Source: Pseudopithomyces maydicus
Taxonomy: Eukaryota; Ascomycota; Dothideomycetes; Pleosporales; Didymosphaeriaceae
DNA: 64,000 bases
Direction: 5' to 3'
Assembly (NCBI GenBank): GCA_026873275.1
Contig: JANTUC010000001.1
Location: 2,232,001 to 2,296,000 of the forward strand
The translations under genes and the position numbers were made by a program. The notes under the pieces are model-generated. The model made no database searches. It was not told the DNA's origin and worked only from the letters and a program-made list of their open reading frames with translations. Below, piece by piece: positions 1-12,428 of this stretch. Position 1 is the stretch's first letter. The number at the start of each line of letters is the position of its first letter.

Positions 1-1292
1 GCTTGAGGTGTCCACCGTATTCACCGTACTCGCTTTTATTGTTGTTGCTTTGAGGTTGTACACACGGCTATTCCTCGTGAGGGTATTTCATATCGAAGAG
101 TACCTCATTGCCTTGGCCATGGTACAGTTCACTCCACAATCTCATTCGAGCAACTGTTCACAGTCTTCTAGATATGTTCTATTGGCTTGACAATATGTAT
201 TGGGATACGTAAGTCTTCCGAGCTCTGTGGAAGAGATTGCTTCTAATACTTTCGCAGAGGTAAAATTCGGTATGGGCCACCACGAGGTAGAGTTGGGTCC
301 CAATGATCAGCCGAACGCGCTCAAGGTACGTCGTGACTTTCCTCTTGGTTTCTAAAACTGATGATTGATAGGGTTTCTTCGCCAGCCTGATCGTTTACTA
401 CCTCTCCCTGGGCCTCACAAAGGCATCGATCGTTCTCCAGTATCGCCGTGTTTTCCCACTCCGAAATGTGCAGAGGGCATGCTGGATTGTTCTCGCAATC
501 ATCATAAGCTATACCATCTGGACTGTATTGGGGTCTATATTTGCCTGCATTCCTACGAGAGCCTTTTGGACCAAAGAACCGGGCGCCTCATGTATTAACC
601 AAATCATCATGTGGTTCACCAACGCCGCGATAAACATCGCTACAGATTTCATTATAATTCTTCTCCCCATGCCTGTGATCAAGAGCTTGCAGCTTGCGCG
701 CCGCCAGAAGCTCGCCCTCTATGTCATTTTCGCCATCGGTGGCATGTAAGTTGGCACACTCCACCCATACACATTATCAGCACACTCCAGCTAACACATT
801 ACCAGCGTATGTCTCATGTCCATCCTCCGTCTCCAATCCATCGCCGTGATCTCCAACTCCCCCGATCCCGTGTACGATAATCCTCCCGCCGCAACCTGGT
901 CCTCGGTCGAAACCAACGTCGGCATAATGTGCTCATGTCTTCCATGCCTTCGACCCCTCGTCGTACGCTACTTCCCGAGCGCATTCGCTTCGAGTCGCAA
1001 GTCCAGTGTCCTGCCTGGCAGCAGTCGACGCCGCAGCCGTGCTGCGTATTTCCGACATTCGTCGCCGCCGACGATGCTAGGAGATCTGCAATCACACCTT
1101 GAAACTAAGATTGATCGCGGCGACGAAGGAATTGTAATCGGCTCTGATGCTAGAATACAAGTACACACAGAAGTGAGAGTGAAGGTGGAACAGAAGGAGG
1201 AACACTGTGACAGGCATAGTGCAAAGGATCTCGATATGAAGCCAGGGGCTAGCACAGATTCCTTGGTTAAAGAACCCGATTCACCGGTTTGA
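1..1292 (+). CDS. PTH11-like fungal rhodopsin-domain membrane protein, 5' partial
   Basis: This is the C-terminal part of a seven-helix fungal integral membrane protein of the rhodopsin-domain (SAT4/PTH11-like) type. The first helix and the start codon lie left of the window. Exons read in frame as 2-121, 172-208, 258-325, 372-745 and 806-1292, joined by GT-AG introns; the 37-nt second exon is needed to keep helix 2 open. Visible family features are the segment around YTRLFLVRVF and IEEYLIALAM, the stretch LTKASIVLQYRRVF, a conserved Cys in FACIPTRAFW, the NAAINIATDFIIILLPMPVI helix, and the WSSVETNVGIMCSCLPCLRP motif that ends the domain. A charged, Ser-rich cytosolic tail of about 110 residues follows. 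Members act as surface sensors or orphan receptors; the ligand cannot be read from sequence. No frame breaks were seen. Confidence 0.85.
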
Positions 1293-2457
1293 ATGGGGAT
1301 TTAATGGGAAGTTCATGAAGATGTTTTTGTTGTTGAGCCGGCCTCGCGGGAATAGAACGATGGCCTGATTGATTGGATTGTCATTGTTTGATGGCGACAT
1401 TCCACATATCGAATAGGCACTAATGATGGATTGGAAAGCAAACGATCTGCAGTGAACTGCATTATACCTTGTAATACACGCATGTACAATACTATTCTAT
1501 GAGCATTCACTGCCCAAATCCAGATAATCAAATGCGCATGAATGATTTCAATAAGCTTCGTCAGGAGCAGGTCGCTGTCTAGAGACGATTGCTTAATTAA
1601 GATACGCTGTATACATATCCTCGCTGAGTTCCGCTATCATGAAGTCGGAGATTTGAAATTCATCCGGTGACGTTCCGTAATGACGTTCATAATATGGACG
1701 GTTCGGATAAGGTTGCGTTACTAACGTCACCCGACAACAATAGCGTCCCACAGGATGTGTTCTGTGTCCTGAGGTCCGATATGTTCTATCTCCTGGCACT
1801 AGTCTAGCCCTAGCTCTAGCATCAACCGTGCGTTTTGTTAACTTTACTAGTGGACTTGTTCTGCAGCCCTGATGGGATCACATTCTTCAGGTTCAGGCAC
1901 GCGACTTCGATTCCTGGTAGTCGGAATGAAAACCACGTGCAGCGCACTTCAATATAGCCGTGCAAATCATATTTTTAGGCATGACCAGCGTCCACATTGT
2001 GGGAAGATGAGGTTTGCGCCCAGCCTCTGTAAGCCATTGTTCCAGGGGAAGTTTAAGGGACCCAGCCATTTGTATGGTTTGAGTTGCAAATAGATGAATA
2101 TTTATCAATTTGATGGCTTTCTTTGTTAGATTCTTCACCTACAATCGATTAATACAGTGTTCATTACACCTCCACAAAACAGAGTAGTAGATGAGTATCT
2201 TCGGATCATCTCCTTTACACGTGTCCACTGGATTACTAGCACTAATTGATTCCTATTTGACTCTGAAAACTAGCTACGAAGCAAACCAATCTGAACTAGT
2301 CACCATATAGGATGTTACGGGGTGACTGGGTCGTGTAAGACAATCAAATTTCGCATGTCTTAATTTCACCACGGTACTGCCACGTCGAGATCCGCCCATA
2401 AGTTTCAATCTTGCCATGTTGATCCCCTTCGTGAATGGCGTACATGATTGCAATCAT
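1293..2457. other. Intergenic region between convergent genes
   Basis: About 1.2 kb of moderately AT-rich sequence between the stop codons of the rhodopsin-domain gene and the OPT transporter. Only short, compositionally unconvincing open frames are present on either strand. I see no RNA gene or repeat here; it should hold the two 3' untranslated regions. Confidence 0.6.
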
Positions 2458-5181
2458 CTACTCCAATGCAAAGCATCTCTCCACACTCTCTGCGTTGTTG
2501 CCCCACCAATTTGGCATCGTGATGACTTTTCCAGAACTGAAGATGATGAAGATGAGCAACATAGTAATGTTGAAGCCGGCATCGAATGCAGCAGCCACGA
2601 GATAGTTGTAACGTTTCCAAGTCTCAAAGCGGCGCCGATAAAACCAGAACATGCAGATGTAGCCGACGATGAAACGGGATATGTACCCGGTGGACAGATT
2701 TCCGTAAAACTGGGAAACACCAGTACCAAATATAGTTATATTCCCTGCGAAGAATCAGTATGCTTCTGATAAGATATATTACGAGTCGAGAGGGTGACAG
2801 AATTAACAGTATTTCTGAACCTGGCTCGATCCATGGGACAAGTACGTACAAAGATGGAATTTGAGCTTTGACTTGGGAAATGCCTTGTGTAGCGCAAATA
2901 GTATAAAAGGAGCCAGAGCGCCGTACAAGAAGGCGTAGGGCAGCGGTTTGTACATATGTTGTTGGAAAAGACGTTTCGGACCCACCAGCACATACTGCAC
3001 CCCCATGGTGTTGTAATTCGAAAGACTTTGTCCAGTCCATTGATTCAATGGATCAATCTTGTCACCAAGAATGTAGTCACCCTTGGTTTTTAGCACCCAC
3101 TGGATAATTCCGTAGTTGATTGGGACACCTAACAACTCGCCAAAAATCTGACTTAGGAACACCGCCCGGGGGAACATGCATGTAGTGACCTATTTTTTGG
3201 TCCTGCAGCAAATACTGCGCTCGATACCTTCATGTATATCTTGTTAGCTACTCTGCTGATTCTTTCCTGAAACTCAAAAAAAAAACATACCAGCAGTCAC
3301 CCGCTATAGAGCCATAGGCTGTTGCACCGGCAGGATGTTTGTGGCCTCCGGTGGCGTGGACCATGTAGCCATAGAGGAGTTCATTGAACGTTCCAATAGG
3401 AACTTGGAAGCTAGAAAACGAGTATAGCCAAGCGAAAGGGATAATCATAACTCCAGATGTGACTATCGCAACGATGAATGTCCATATGGGGATGAAAAAA
3501 TAACCACACGCAAGTATGGTGATGATGGTGACGAATGACGCGATGAAAAGCGCAATGTACCACCAGAGCGGGACCTCTTTATACGAACGCATTATTTTGT
3601 TAAGACGATCTTCATAGAAGGTATTAATTTGGTCCTTGCCACGATCTTTAGCTCTTGCGCGAAGCTTCTGCACCGTGTCCTTGATCTGGGGTAACCAAAA
3701 AGTGCCATCCAGGTCAAGGCACTGATGTAAGAAGAGTAGTCGAAGAACATGGACCACAGTTGTTGAGTCCCAAGATAAATAGGCCCGAGCTCCTGGTATG
3801 CGGTCTCATTGAAATTCAGGTCGGGGGTCATGAGTTTGGTCACAGGATAGCGAGTCCCGTTTTCAAGGAAGAGCCGGTTCGACATGAGTTTATCGTTTTT
3901 CCAGTTGCTGAGGTTTCCCCATTTCGCAGCGGGAAGCAATATCCAGCAATTGAAGACGAAGGCTGCAGTGAGCACTACAGTGGTCCAGAATGGGACGATC
4001 ATGGGACTGATGAGAGACTGATTGCTGATGTTTGCCCAGTCCAATGTAAGGTTGAGGAAGCCCATGCCGCCAATTCCTGCGCCGATGAAATTTGCGACGG
4101 GGTTGCGCGGAGCAACCCAGCAGAGAAAAGACAGCGATGAGAGCATTGGGAAAGCATACTCTGGGAGAAACTGCCACAAAATCATGAAGACGAACGCTCC
4201 GAAGAAAATGTATTTTTGTTTTCGGGCGATCCAAGAGTCGCGAGCTGACTTGTGTAAGGTTTGGAAAACAGCCGTCTGCATTAGCGAGTACGGCCATCTA
4301 TGACTGTATTAGACGGCGTTCTTTACGTTTCCAGGGTCCACCTACACGTATATGGGATCGTATAGTAAGAACTGTCGAGCTAAAGCAGCCATGGCATAAC
4401 CCAAGTAGACAATGGCCCACATGAAGAAGATGCAGGCTGCGGCGGGTATCTTTGTGCCGTAGTACAGTTGAGCTAGTGAGATACTGGCCCATGCCGCATT
4501 TGAGGTAGCACCGGAGGCTGCAGTGACGGTGACGAGGACGTTCTCTATATGCGTGTCAGGCAAGGCTTTTGAGACGACTGAGGAGGCATACCTTTTGCGC
4601 TCCACGGGCCAGGATTCAAACTGAAGCTCCATTTGGTAAACGGCACCCGGATCGTCTTCTTGGGGAGGATATCCGCAAGCCAAGTTCCCACGTAGTGTGA
4701 AGCTAGATCAGTGAGCGTGGCACAGTTCGGCATGGATGTTGAACATACCGATTTGCACGAAGAGCACTGGATAGGCGGAAGCCGTAGTTCTGAAGATGCC
4801 CATTTGAAAGAGAACGGCACCCGGGGGAATAAAGATGAGACTAAGGAGGAAGTAACGAAAGGTGACCGTCGGGGCGTTGGGGTCATCCTCGAGGGAGACG
4901 ATTGAGCGCACAATCTTGGGCAGCTGTCGTACATCCTCTGGTAGATCTGCCTCATCCTCTTCATCGGCGACTGGAGAGTCTCCGGAGGTGGTGACGTCGT
5001 GCGGTAGCTTCTCAGCATCGTGGGACTTTGGAAGATGGGCCATGGCAGGGTCGTCCTTCTCGCTATCTGGCTGACGGTCCGAAGTGTTGCTGGTGTTGGT
5101 CGCCGTCGGGTTCGTGGGAGGAGATGCAACCTCATTCTCGCGCGAAGGTGCTCCTCGCAAACGTCGGACAAGGGACGCCAT
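2458..5181 (-). CDS. OPT-family oligopeptide transporter (Isp4-like)
   Basis: A proton-coupled small-peptide transporter of the OPT superfamily, acting in the plasma membrane or an internal membrane. Exons on the minus strand are 5181-4749, 4702-4592, 4544-4346, 4297-3291, 3227-2850 and 2744-2458, giving about 805 residues after frame repair. The N-terminus is a hydrophilic tail of roughly 110 residues rich in Asp, Glu and Pro. Family signatures follow: SHYVGTWLADILPKK, NPGPWSAKENVL, FLCWVAPRNPVANFIGAG, WWYIALFIASF, QVPIGTFNELLYGYM, then GHYMHV before a Pro-Arg block, and a C-terminal WKRYNYLVAAAFDAG segment. Two frame breaks occur inside conserved motifs: near 3694-3701, between WMALFG and PQIKDT (one base short), and in the C/G run at 3168-3172 next to the conserved Pro-Pro-Arg (run length wrong). 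Both sit in or beside mononucleotide runs, so I treat the gene as intact and the reads as faulty. The start Met at 5181 precedes the whole tail. Confidence 0.88.
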
Positions 5182-5864
5182 ATTGCGTGCTCAAGCACGA
5201 GCCCAGGTAGGTACACTTGTATATGGTGAGAGCAGCACCAACGTGCAGTTGAGGTCCGAGGATCTGGATCACGGCATGATAAGAATGCACAATCGGTTTT
5301 ATCATTCTCATATCGAAGTGCGACATAGGCCCCCGGAATGGCGAATAGCGGATTGGGGGCAGCGGCATGGCAGCGACATGGCTGATTGGTAGCCGGATGA
5401 AAGCAGCTTCCTGTTCGGTGGGGGATGGGCCGCCGTTAATTCACCATGGCCCACCACCCTGGCCGGGTTGGTGTGACAAGCATTTTGGTGGCGAGCGCCG
5501 GCTGGAGGCTTGGGGTGCTTGTGCAGGAATTGGCGCCACTAGGCGCATCAGGGTTGCAGCGCCATGTAGTTCACAGTGCATTTCACGAGGCGGGTTCATC
5601 GGAGAGTCCAAGTGGCGGTGGGAGGAGGAGCGCAATGCGACCATGACACTGCTCTGGGTGTGAAGGATGGCAGCTTCGGTGCATCTTTCCCACGATGGAT
5701 GCAAGCGAGTGGGGCATCCACTCAGAAACCGCGTCTAGCTATCCCAGAAGAGAGACTACGTGATTTTGCTTCCATGCGAGTGGAGCCGTGGATGCAGGTG
5801 AGAAGCGCACGTTGCAACCTGGCCCGCCAAAGGACCACGCACCTGGTCAAGCACTGAGCGGCAG

Positions 5865-5895
5865 CCATGGTGCCGTCAGGCTGACGGCACCATGG
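5865..5895. repeat. Perfect inverted repeat, 15-bp arms, 1-nt spacer
   Basis: The left arm CCATGGTGCCGTCAG (5865-5879) is the exact reverse complement of the right arm CTGACGGCACCATGG (5881-5895), with a single G at 5880 between them. All 15 positions pair and the match stops at 5864/5896. It lies in the OPT-SMC2 intergenic region, about 380 bp before the SMC2 start. A near-spacerless palindrome could bind a dimeric regulator or extrude as a cruciform; the sequence does not tell which. Confidence 0.95.
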
Positions 5896-6074
5896 TGGAC
5901 GATCGCGGCATCTGCTGAATGCTCGCAGGAAGGATGAACAAAGTAGGCAAACGCTGACGGAGGCATACCGAGTTTGTCCTGGCACCCTCAGCAGACACTC
6001 TAGCTGGAAGGGTAGATGCTCCAGCTGTTGCAATGAATGCGGTTCTTTCCTCCCACGTTGCAGCAGGCGTCGAG

Positions 6075-6106
6075 TACCAAGTGGGATACCAAGTGGGATA
6101 CCAAGG
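6075..6106. repeat. 12-bp tandem repeat, about 2.7 copies
   Basis: The unit TACCAAGTGGGA occurs at 6075-6086 and 6087-6098, followed by a partial third copy TACCAAGG at 6099-6106. It lies about 170 bp before the SMC2 start in the leader or promoter. Confidence 0.9.
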
Positions 6107-6272
6107 GGTCTCAGGGTTCCAGGGTTCTATTGTTCCAAGGTTAAAGTGCAGTCACGTGATCTGGCGTTGCCAAGATGCAGGGCCCGAAGAGTGGGAGCGC
6201 GCAACAACAAACAAACAGCCCACCACCACCAGCCGCCGCGCACCCCACCGCACAACAACACATGCCGCCAAC

Positions 6273-9200
6273 ATGAGGATCGTAGAGTTGGTGATAGACG
6301 TATATATCCCTGTTTCCCCGCTGGCGAATGGCGCTAAAAACATGTTCAGGGCTACAAGTCGTACGCTGTCCGCACCGTTATTAAAGGCTGGTACGTGTGG
6401 AGCAGCACGGCGCCGCGAACACAGGCTCACAACAAGCAGGGACAGCAGCTTCAACGCCATTACCGGACTGAACGGCTCCGGAAAGTCCAACATCCTCGAC
6501 TCGATATGCTTCGTGCTCGGTTTGACGAACCTGACATCGGTGCGGGCGCAGAACCTCCAGGACCTCATCTACAAGCGCGGACAGGCCGGCGTCACCAAAG
6601 CCAGTGTCACCATTGTATTCGACAACCGCGACAAGAAGAACAGCCCCGTCGGCTTCGAGCAGCATGACCAGATTGCCGTAACGCGCCAGATCGTCATGGG
6701 CGGCACCAGCAAATACCTCGTAAACGGAGTACGCGCCCACCTGCACACCGTCCACAACCTGTTCCAGTCGGTCCAGCTCAACATTAACAACCCCAACTTC
6801 CTCATCCAGCAGGGATACATCACAAAGGTACTGAGCATGAAGCCGAAGGAGATCTTGTCTTTGTTGGAGGAGGCCGCTGGGACGCGCATGTATGACGACC
6901 GTCGAGACAAGGCCCTGAGGACTTTGACAAAGAAGGAACTCAAGGTCCAAGAGCTCAATGGGCTCCTCAACGACGAAATTGTCCCCAAGCTGGACAAGCT
7001 GCGCCAAGAGAAGCGAGCCTTTCTCGACTTCCAGCAGACCCAAGGTGATGTCGAACGCTTGACGCGCCTTGTTGTCGCCCATGACTACCTCCACTACAAC
7101 AAGCGGCTACAACAGTCTGTCGACGACCTGGAGGCGAAGAAACAACTCGCTGAGTCCTTGGAGCAGTCGGTCGTGCGCATGAAGGGCGAGATCGAATACA
7201 TTCAGGATGACATCGAGAAGGTCAAAGCTACGCGCGAGAAAGAGCTGCGAAAGGGCGGCCAGTTTCAGGCCCTGGATGAGGAGGTCAAGGCACACTCTCA
7301 CGAGCTGGTCAGACTGCAAACTCAACTAGACCTGAAGCAGACCAGTTTATCTGAGGAGGTGGATCGCAAGCGCGCTATTGAAGAGAGCGTCAAAGACCTT
7401 GAGAAGCAATTACAAGACAAAACTAAAGTGCACGAAAGGTTGGAACAGACGTACAGCGCTGCCCGTGATGAGCTCGCCGTATTGACCACTGCCGTGAGCG
7501 AGAAGGAAGAGTTGCTTCAGACACTCCAGACGGGCGTTGCCTCCAAGGAGGGTCAAGAAAGCGGCTACCAGGGCAAACTTCAAGAGGCTAGGAACAAAGA
7601 GAGTGCTGCAGCAACTGAGCAAGAGCAAGGCAAGCTGAAAATTGTGCACCTGGAGAAGCAGGTGAAAGAAGACGAACCGAAAGCGAAGAAAGCCAAGCAG
7701 CAAAACTCAGGTCTGCTGAAGGAGCTGGAAGAACAGAGAAGCCAGGCCAGAAGACTCGAGGCAGAGCTAGCGAAGCTAGGTTTCGATCCTGACATGGAGT
7801 CTGGACTCTATCAACAAGAGGCACATTTGCAAGCACGGATACGGGAGTTGAAACAGGAGGCCGACGGACTCAAAAGAAAAGTTGCCAACATCGATTTCAG
7901 CTTCGAGAACCCATCACCCAACTTTGATCGATCTCGCGTAAAGGGACTAGTCGCACAATTATTCACCCTTGACAAGGATTATACTCGTGCAGGCACCGCT
8001 CTGGAAATATGTGCTGGTGGGCGCCTCTACAATGTGGTTGTCGATACGGCGGAAACCAGCAAACAGTTGATTCAGAACGGAAAGCTCAAGAAGCGCTACA
8101 CTGTAATTCCCCTGAACAAGATCAAAGCTTTCAAAGCATCTGCGGAGAAGATCGGCGCTGCAAAACGTGAAGCACCTGGAAAAGCACATTTGGCCTTGTC
8201 TCTTATAGGATACGAAGAGGAGGTCGCAGTCGCAATGGAATATGTGTTCGGCAACACGTTCATCTGCGAAGACTCTGTCACGGCCAAGGCCATCGCTTTC
8301 GGTGGACCTCGAACAAGAAGCGTCACGCTGGAAGGCGATGTTTATGATCCCCAAGGCACGCTGTCCGGAGGGAGTGCTCCGCAATCGAGTGGAGTTCTGG
8401 TCACGCTACAGAAGTTCAACGAGATTGCGAGTGAGCTTCGGGCACAAGAGGACCAGCTTGCGATGCTCAAAGATACCATAAATAAGGAAAAGAGAAAGCT
8501 CGATGGTGCCAAGAAGATAAAGCAGGAGCTTGATCTCAAAGCACATGCAATCCAACTTACCGAAGAACAGATCAGCGGCAACTCTTCTTCATCGATCATT
8601 CAGAAGGTGGAAGAGATGAAGCAATCGATCATAGAGCTCAAAGAAGGCCTTAAAGCCGCCAAGTCAAGACAAGATGAAGCTTCCAAGGACATCAAACGCA
8701 TCGAGAAAGATATGAAGGAGTTCAACAGCAATAAAGGCAGCAAGCTTGCGGAAATCCAGACCGCGCTTGAAAAACTCAAAAAGACCTTGGCCAAGAACAA
8801 CGCTTCTCTCAAGCCCCTCCAGGCCGAAGCCCGGGAGGCAAAGGTCGAGGCTGAGCACATTTCTGGAGACTTGGCAACCGCGAGAGAGCAATTAGTAGAA
8901 GCACAGACATCGCTTGGCAACTCGCAAGAAGAGATTGATAGTCTACTTGCTGATCAAACCAGGGTCAAGCGCGACCACGACATGGCGCAGGCCAATCTTG
9001 CAGACGAACAGAGAAAGCTTACAAGTTTCGATGATGAGCTACGCGCACTGGAGGAGGCGATCAAGTCCAAAAACAAGTCGATCACAGAGGATGGTCTTGC
9101 GCAACAAAAGCTCGGTCACGAGATCGAGCGGTTCGACCAAGAACGCAACGCCGCAGCAGATCATATCCAAGCACTGGAAACACAGCATGAATGGATTGAC

Positions 9201-9949
9201 GTTGAAAAGGAACAATTCGGCCGACCTGGAACGATTTATGATTTTAGGGGCCAGAACATGTCCGATTGCAAGGCTCGATGTAAAACCATGAACGACCGCC
9301 TTCATGGCATGAAGAACAAGGTCAACCCCAAAGTCATGGCCATGATTGACAGTGTTGAGAAGAAAGAAGTCAGCCTGAAGAAGAATATGTCGATTGTCAT
9401 CAAGGATAAGCAGAAAATCGAAGAAACAATCAAGAAGCTGGACAGGTACAAGCATGACAAGTTGGAGGAGACTTGGTCCAAAGTCAATACCTACTTTGGC
9501 AATATATTCACCGATCTTCTGCCCGGCGCTTTTGCGAAGTTGGACCCGTTAGAGGGTAAGACTGTTTCCGAGGGCCTTGAGATTAAGGTTATGTTGGGTA
9601 AGGTCTGGAAACAGTCTTTGACTGAGCTGAGTGGTGGTCAACGGTAAGTTTGTCGTGTCATGTGTCCCTGGTACATTTTCTGACTCAGTATAGCTCTCTC
9701 GCAGCACTCGCGCTCATCATGGCACTACTTCAATATAAGCCGGCTCCAATGTATATCTTGGATGAAGTCGATTCAGCTTTGGACCTTTCACACACACAAA
9801 ACATCGGCCGGCTCATCAGGACACGCTTCAAAGGTTCACAATTTATCGTCGTCAGTCTCAAAGACGGCATGTTCGAAAATGCGAATACGTTATTTCGAAC
9901 GCGGTTTGTTAACGGCACGAGTACGGTGGAGACTACAACGCATAAGTAA
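6273..9949 (+). CDS. SMC2: Condensin subunit SMC2
   Basis: Structural maintenance of chromosomes protein 2, an ATPase of the condensin complex that compacts mitotic chromosomes with SMC4 and the non-SMC subunits in the nucleus. The start is ATG 6273, because MRIVELVID joins in frame to GYKSYAVRTVIKGW and DSSFNAITG once two short introns (6300-6349 and 6391-6439) are removed; a third intron is 9644-9693. The product is 1175 residues, normal for SMC2. Walker A GLNGSGKS is at residues 32-39. A long coiled coil runs from about 170 to 500 and from about 680 to 1010, with the hinge between (conserved VKGLVAQLF start). The ABC signature LSGGQRSL is near 1086 and spans the last intron, and Walker B YILDEVDSALD is near 1111. 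An oddity is the QQGYITKV segment, where SMC2 proteins usually have Arg in place of Tyr. No frame break occurs over 3.2 kb of exon 3. Confidence 0.97.
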
Positions 9950-10385
9950 TTATCTTTCCTCTTGAAACGTGGCTATACGAATGAATGAGAGGCGCTTTAT
10001 GGATGTGTATGGGCTTGGGAAATAAAGGGCATGGATTGTGATATCAGGTCTGGCTGTTGAGGTTGCATTGCGTGGAGTTTGCATTTGGCATTTTGGGTTC
10101 CTTTCGTTTAGCCTTCTGAGTTGGGAGGTCGAGCCTGCATTCCCCTGCAGGCACGTCTGATACGGCTCTTTCCTGTCTAATTTTACGAGCTACTGAGCAG
10201 CTTCCTAACATGGTGGCGGGATCGCTACATTACATATCTATGCTTACTGCGAAACGATGGTTTTGGCAACCTATAACCGCATTTACCATCTCCGCATCCT
10301 TATGTAAATTCCATCCCCACAAAGCATTTTTCCATACCATTCAAATCACCCCAAAGTACGGTCAGCCCCAACTCCTTTACGCCGC
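9950..10385 (+). other. Intergenic region, SMC2 3' side
   Basis: About 0.4 kb between SMC2 and the next gene on the same strand. The start of the next gene is uncertain, so part of this may be its leader. I see no convincing coding frame, repeat or RNA gene. Confidence 0.5.
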
Positions 10386-12428
10386 GTGGCGTCGATGTTA
10401 CCAGAGCTGGTCACGGGCTCAAATACAAACGCGCAGCGCACTGGTGACGACAGCATCATCCAAGCTGCTACACCGAAACAAGGAATTGCCCGGCATTATA
10501 CATCACTGAAAGAGCATGCGTCTGCTGTTCAGTATGCATTGTTGACACCAGGGGGCGGTAAGTTCATCATTGTTCGTGCGGCCACATGTCTAATTGATTC
10601 TGATGTAACAAGGTCGCGAAACACCTCCAGTCGAAAGACGTAGAGGCTTTACTTGGGAGCTCGGGAGTGACGAGGACTCTAGGAAGGCCACGCCTCCCCA
10701 GACAGATCGTCGGTACCCCGAACTCCGCCGACACTCGAAGAGCTTTACATGAAAGATTCGAGACATAAAATATTAGAAGACGAGCCACCAGAAGGGAACA
10801 ACGAAGAACCTCTGTCTCGGACCTCAACTAAAAATGTCTCTTCAGGGTCGTCTCTGCTCACGCTTTCGCGTAAAACCACCGCCAGATCGTCGATCAGTGG
10901 ACTGGCGAGAGGAATGAGAAGGCCTGTCCTAAATACGCTCATATACAACCAGTTGGAGTGGAAATCCGGGAAAGAGGAACAAAAGAGCAATCCGAGCGCA
11001 CAGCCGAAAAGTAATGAAGAATGGCGTACGCAACTTGGGCTTTCTCCCGTTGTATCAAAGTCTCAGTTTCTGGACACTGCACCTAAATCTATCAGTCGAA
11101 ATCCGAAACCTAACATTCCATCAAAGCCTACCCTCAAAGATCGTAGAAAACTGGTGCAAGCAGAAGCCTTGGAGATCAGTCTTCCGTCAAACATGGTCGA
11201 GATCCCGTCTCGTGGACGATCGCCAATCATCGACTCCTCAAGCATTGTACCTTCCCGTCGTCGCAGCCCTAAGACACCTTCAGAAAGACCAGGGTTTTGG
11301 CATTCCTCAAGCTCACCCACAGCACCTGCCACTATAGTTGAGGACGAAGAACCTGCTATACTCACAGAAGTCAATCTTGCAACTATAACCCAGTCAGAAA
11401 AGTCGCAAACCTTGGCAAGGAAAGTCTCCTGGGTGCTCTCGCTTGGCCGCTCTCGATGGCGTGAAATCAAAAGAAGATCGAAGAAAAGTAGTACCACATT
11501 AAAAGTCTCCGAAAATTCAGCTAAACCTACATTGCAAGAACAGCCAGAACTAGAGCAAGTTCACACACGCTCTCATGCTACTCGCTTTCGTTTGGGTGGT
11601 CCAAAATCTTCAACGACCATATCGAATACGGGCCTACAGTCAAAGCAGTTACAGTCGCCTGATTCTGACTCCAGATCCACGCGTCAACCACCTTCAGCTG
11701 TACCACCAGGACCAACTCAAATGCCCACACCCCAGTTGTCTGATCCCAGCACCGATGTTAAGAGCATACTCGCCGAATTCTTCTTCGATCTTCATGGTGT
11801 ACGCGAACACAAAAGCCAGAACGCATCCGGGGGTGTCTGGGATTCAGATGCCGTTTTAATGTCGCAGAATCTTCATTTACGGTCATCACAATCTGAAGGT
11901 AACGATTCTTTACAAGATCCCTCTGGCTCGCCATTAAACACCAGCCGTCACACGTCTTCCCCTGCCCTAAATATGTCTGGTGGCGATAGTTACATCCAGG
12001 GTACGCTTCCACACTACCTTGCGCTTGTGGATTGGGACCGCTCTGATACCGGATCAATCAACTCGAAAAGTCTTGCAGCTCGCACAGCCGAAGATAAAGC
12101 GAAACTAGAATGGATAACACCAGAGCATCTGTCTGGTAGTCCGCTCTGTCCGTTGAATGAGAAGTACAAAGGTCCTACCAAAGGGCTTTGTGTCTATCAT
12201 GGCAGAAGTAATCTTTCAAATGTGGAAGGGAAGGCAGAGAGTGAACAGACTGGGCGAAGAACTACGGGAGAAGGCGGTAATAGTGAACAAAATAGAGATG
12301 GGGCTGAATGGAAGAAAAAGTTGGTGCTAGACGGGAGTGAAGATGCTGAATTAGACGAAGGAAGCAGCGGGCAGCTTGTGAGCGCAACGATGCGGCGCAA
12401 GCAAAGGACATGGTGGCCCTTTACCTGA
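10386..12428 (+). CDS. Ser/Thr-rich protein of unknown function, probable frame error near start
   Basis: I do not recognise a family. The body, 10749-12428, is one open frame of 559 residues. It is hydrophilic and rich in Ser, Thr, Pro, Lys and Arg, with no membrane segment and basic stretches such as RSRWREIKRRSKKSS, so a nuclear or cytosolic phosphoprotein is plausible. Coding clearly extends upstream: ATG 10386 opens a frame ending at a good donor (10558), an intron of 55 nt ends at 10612, and the next exon continues with the same base composition but meets a stop at 10750. Adding one C to the run 10716-10719 would join it directly to the main frame through TPPTLEELYMKDSRHK. A 50-nt intron at 10713-10762 is an alternative. 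I prefer the missing base because other genes in this window show the same fault. The C-terminus MRRKQRTWWPFT is basic and aromatic. Confidence 0.6.

Larger units (their letters stand above)
5182..6272. other. Divergent intergenic region between OPT and SMC2
   Basis: About 1.1 kb shared upstream region of two divergently transcribed genes. It holds a perfect inverted repeat at 5865-5895 and a 12-bp tandem repeat at 6075-6106, listed separately. The open frames present are short or Arg/Ser-rich shadows without family features. A pyrimidine/AC-rich stretch at 6215-6265 (CACC/CCGC repeats) immediately precedes the SMC2 start and probably lies in its leader. Confidence 0.6.

Noticed and set aside
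1593..2138. Short minus-strand frames in the first intergenic region
   Set aside because: Under 85 codons, no motif, no plausible splice partners.
6033..6272. Upstream in-frame extension of SMC2 from ATG 6033
   Set aside because: SMC2 proteins start at MRIVE-type sequence; the extension runs through promoter repeats and the apparent frame ignores two clear introns.
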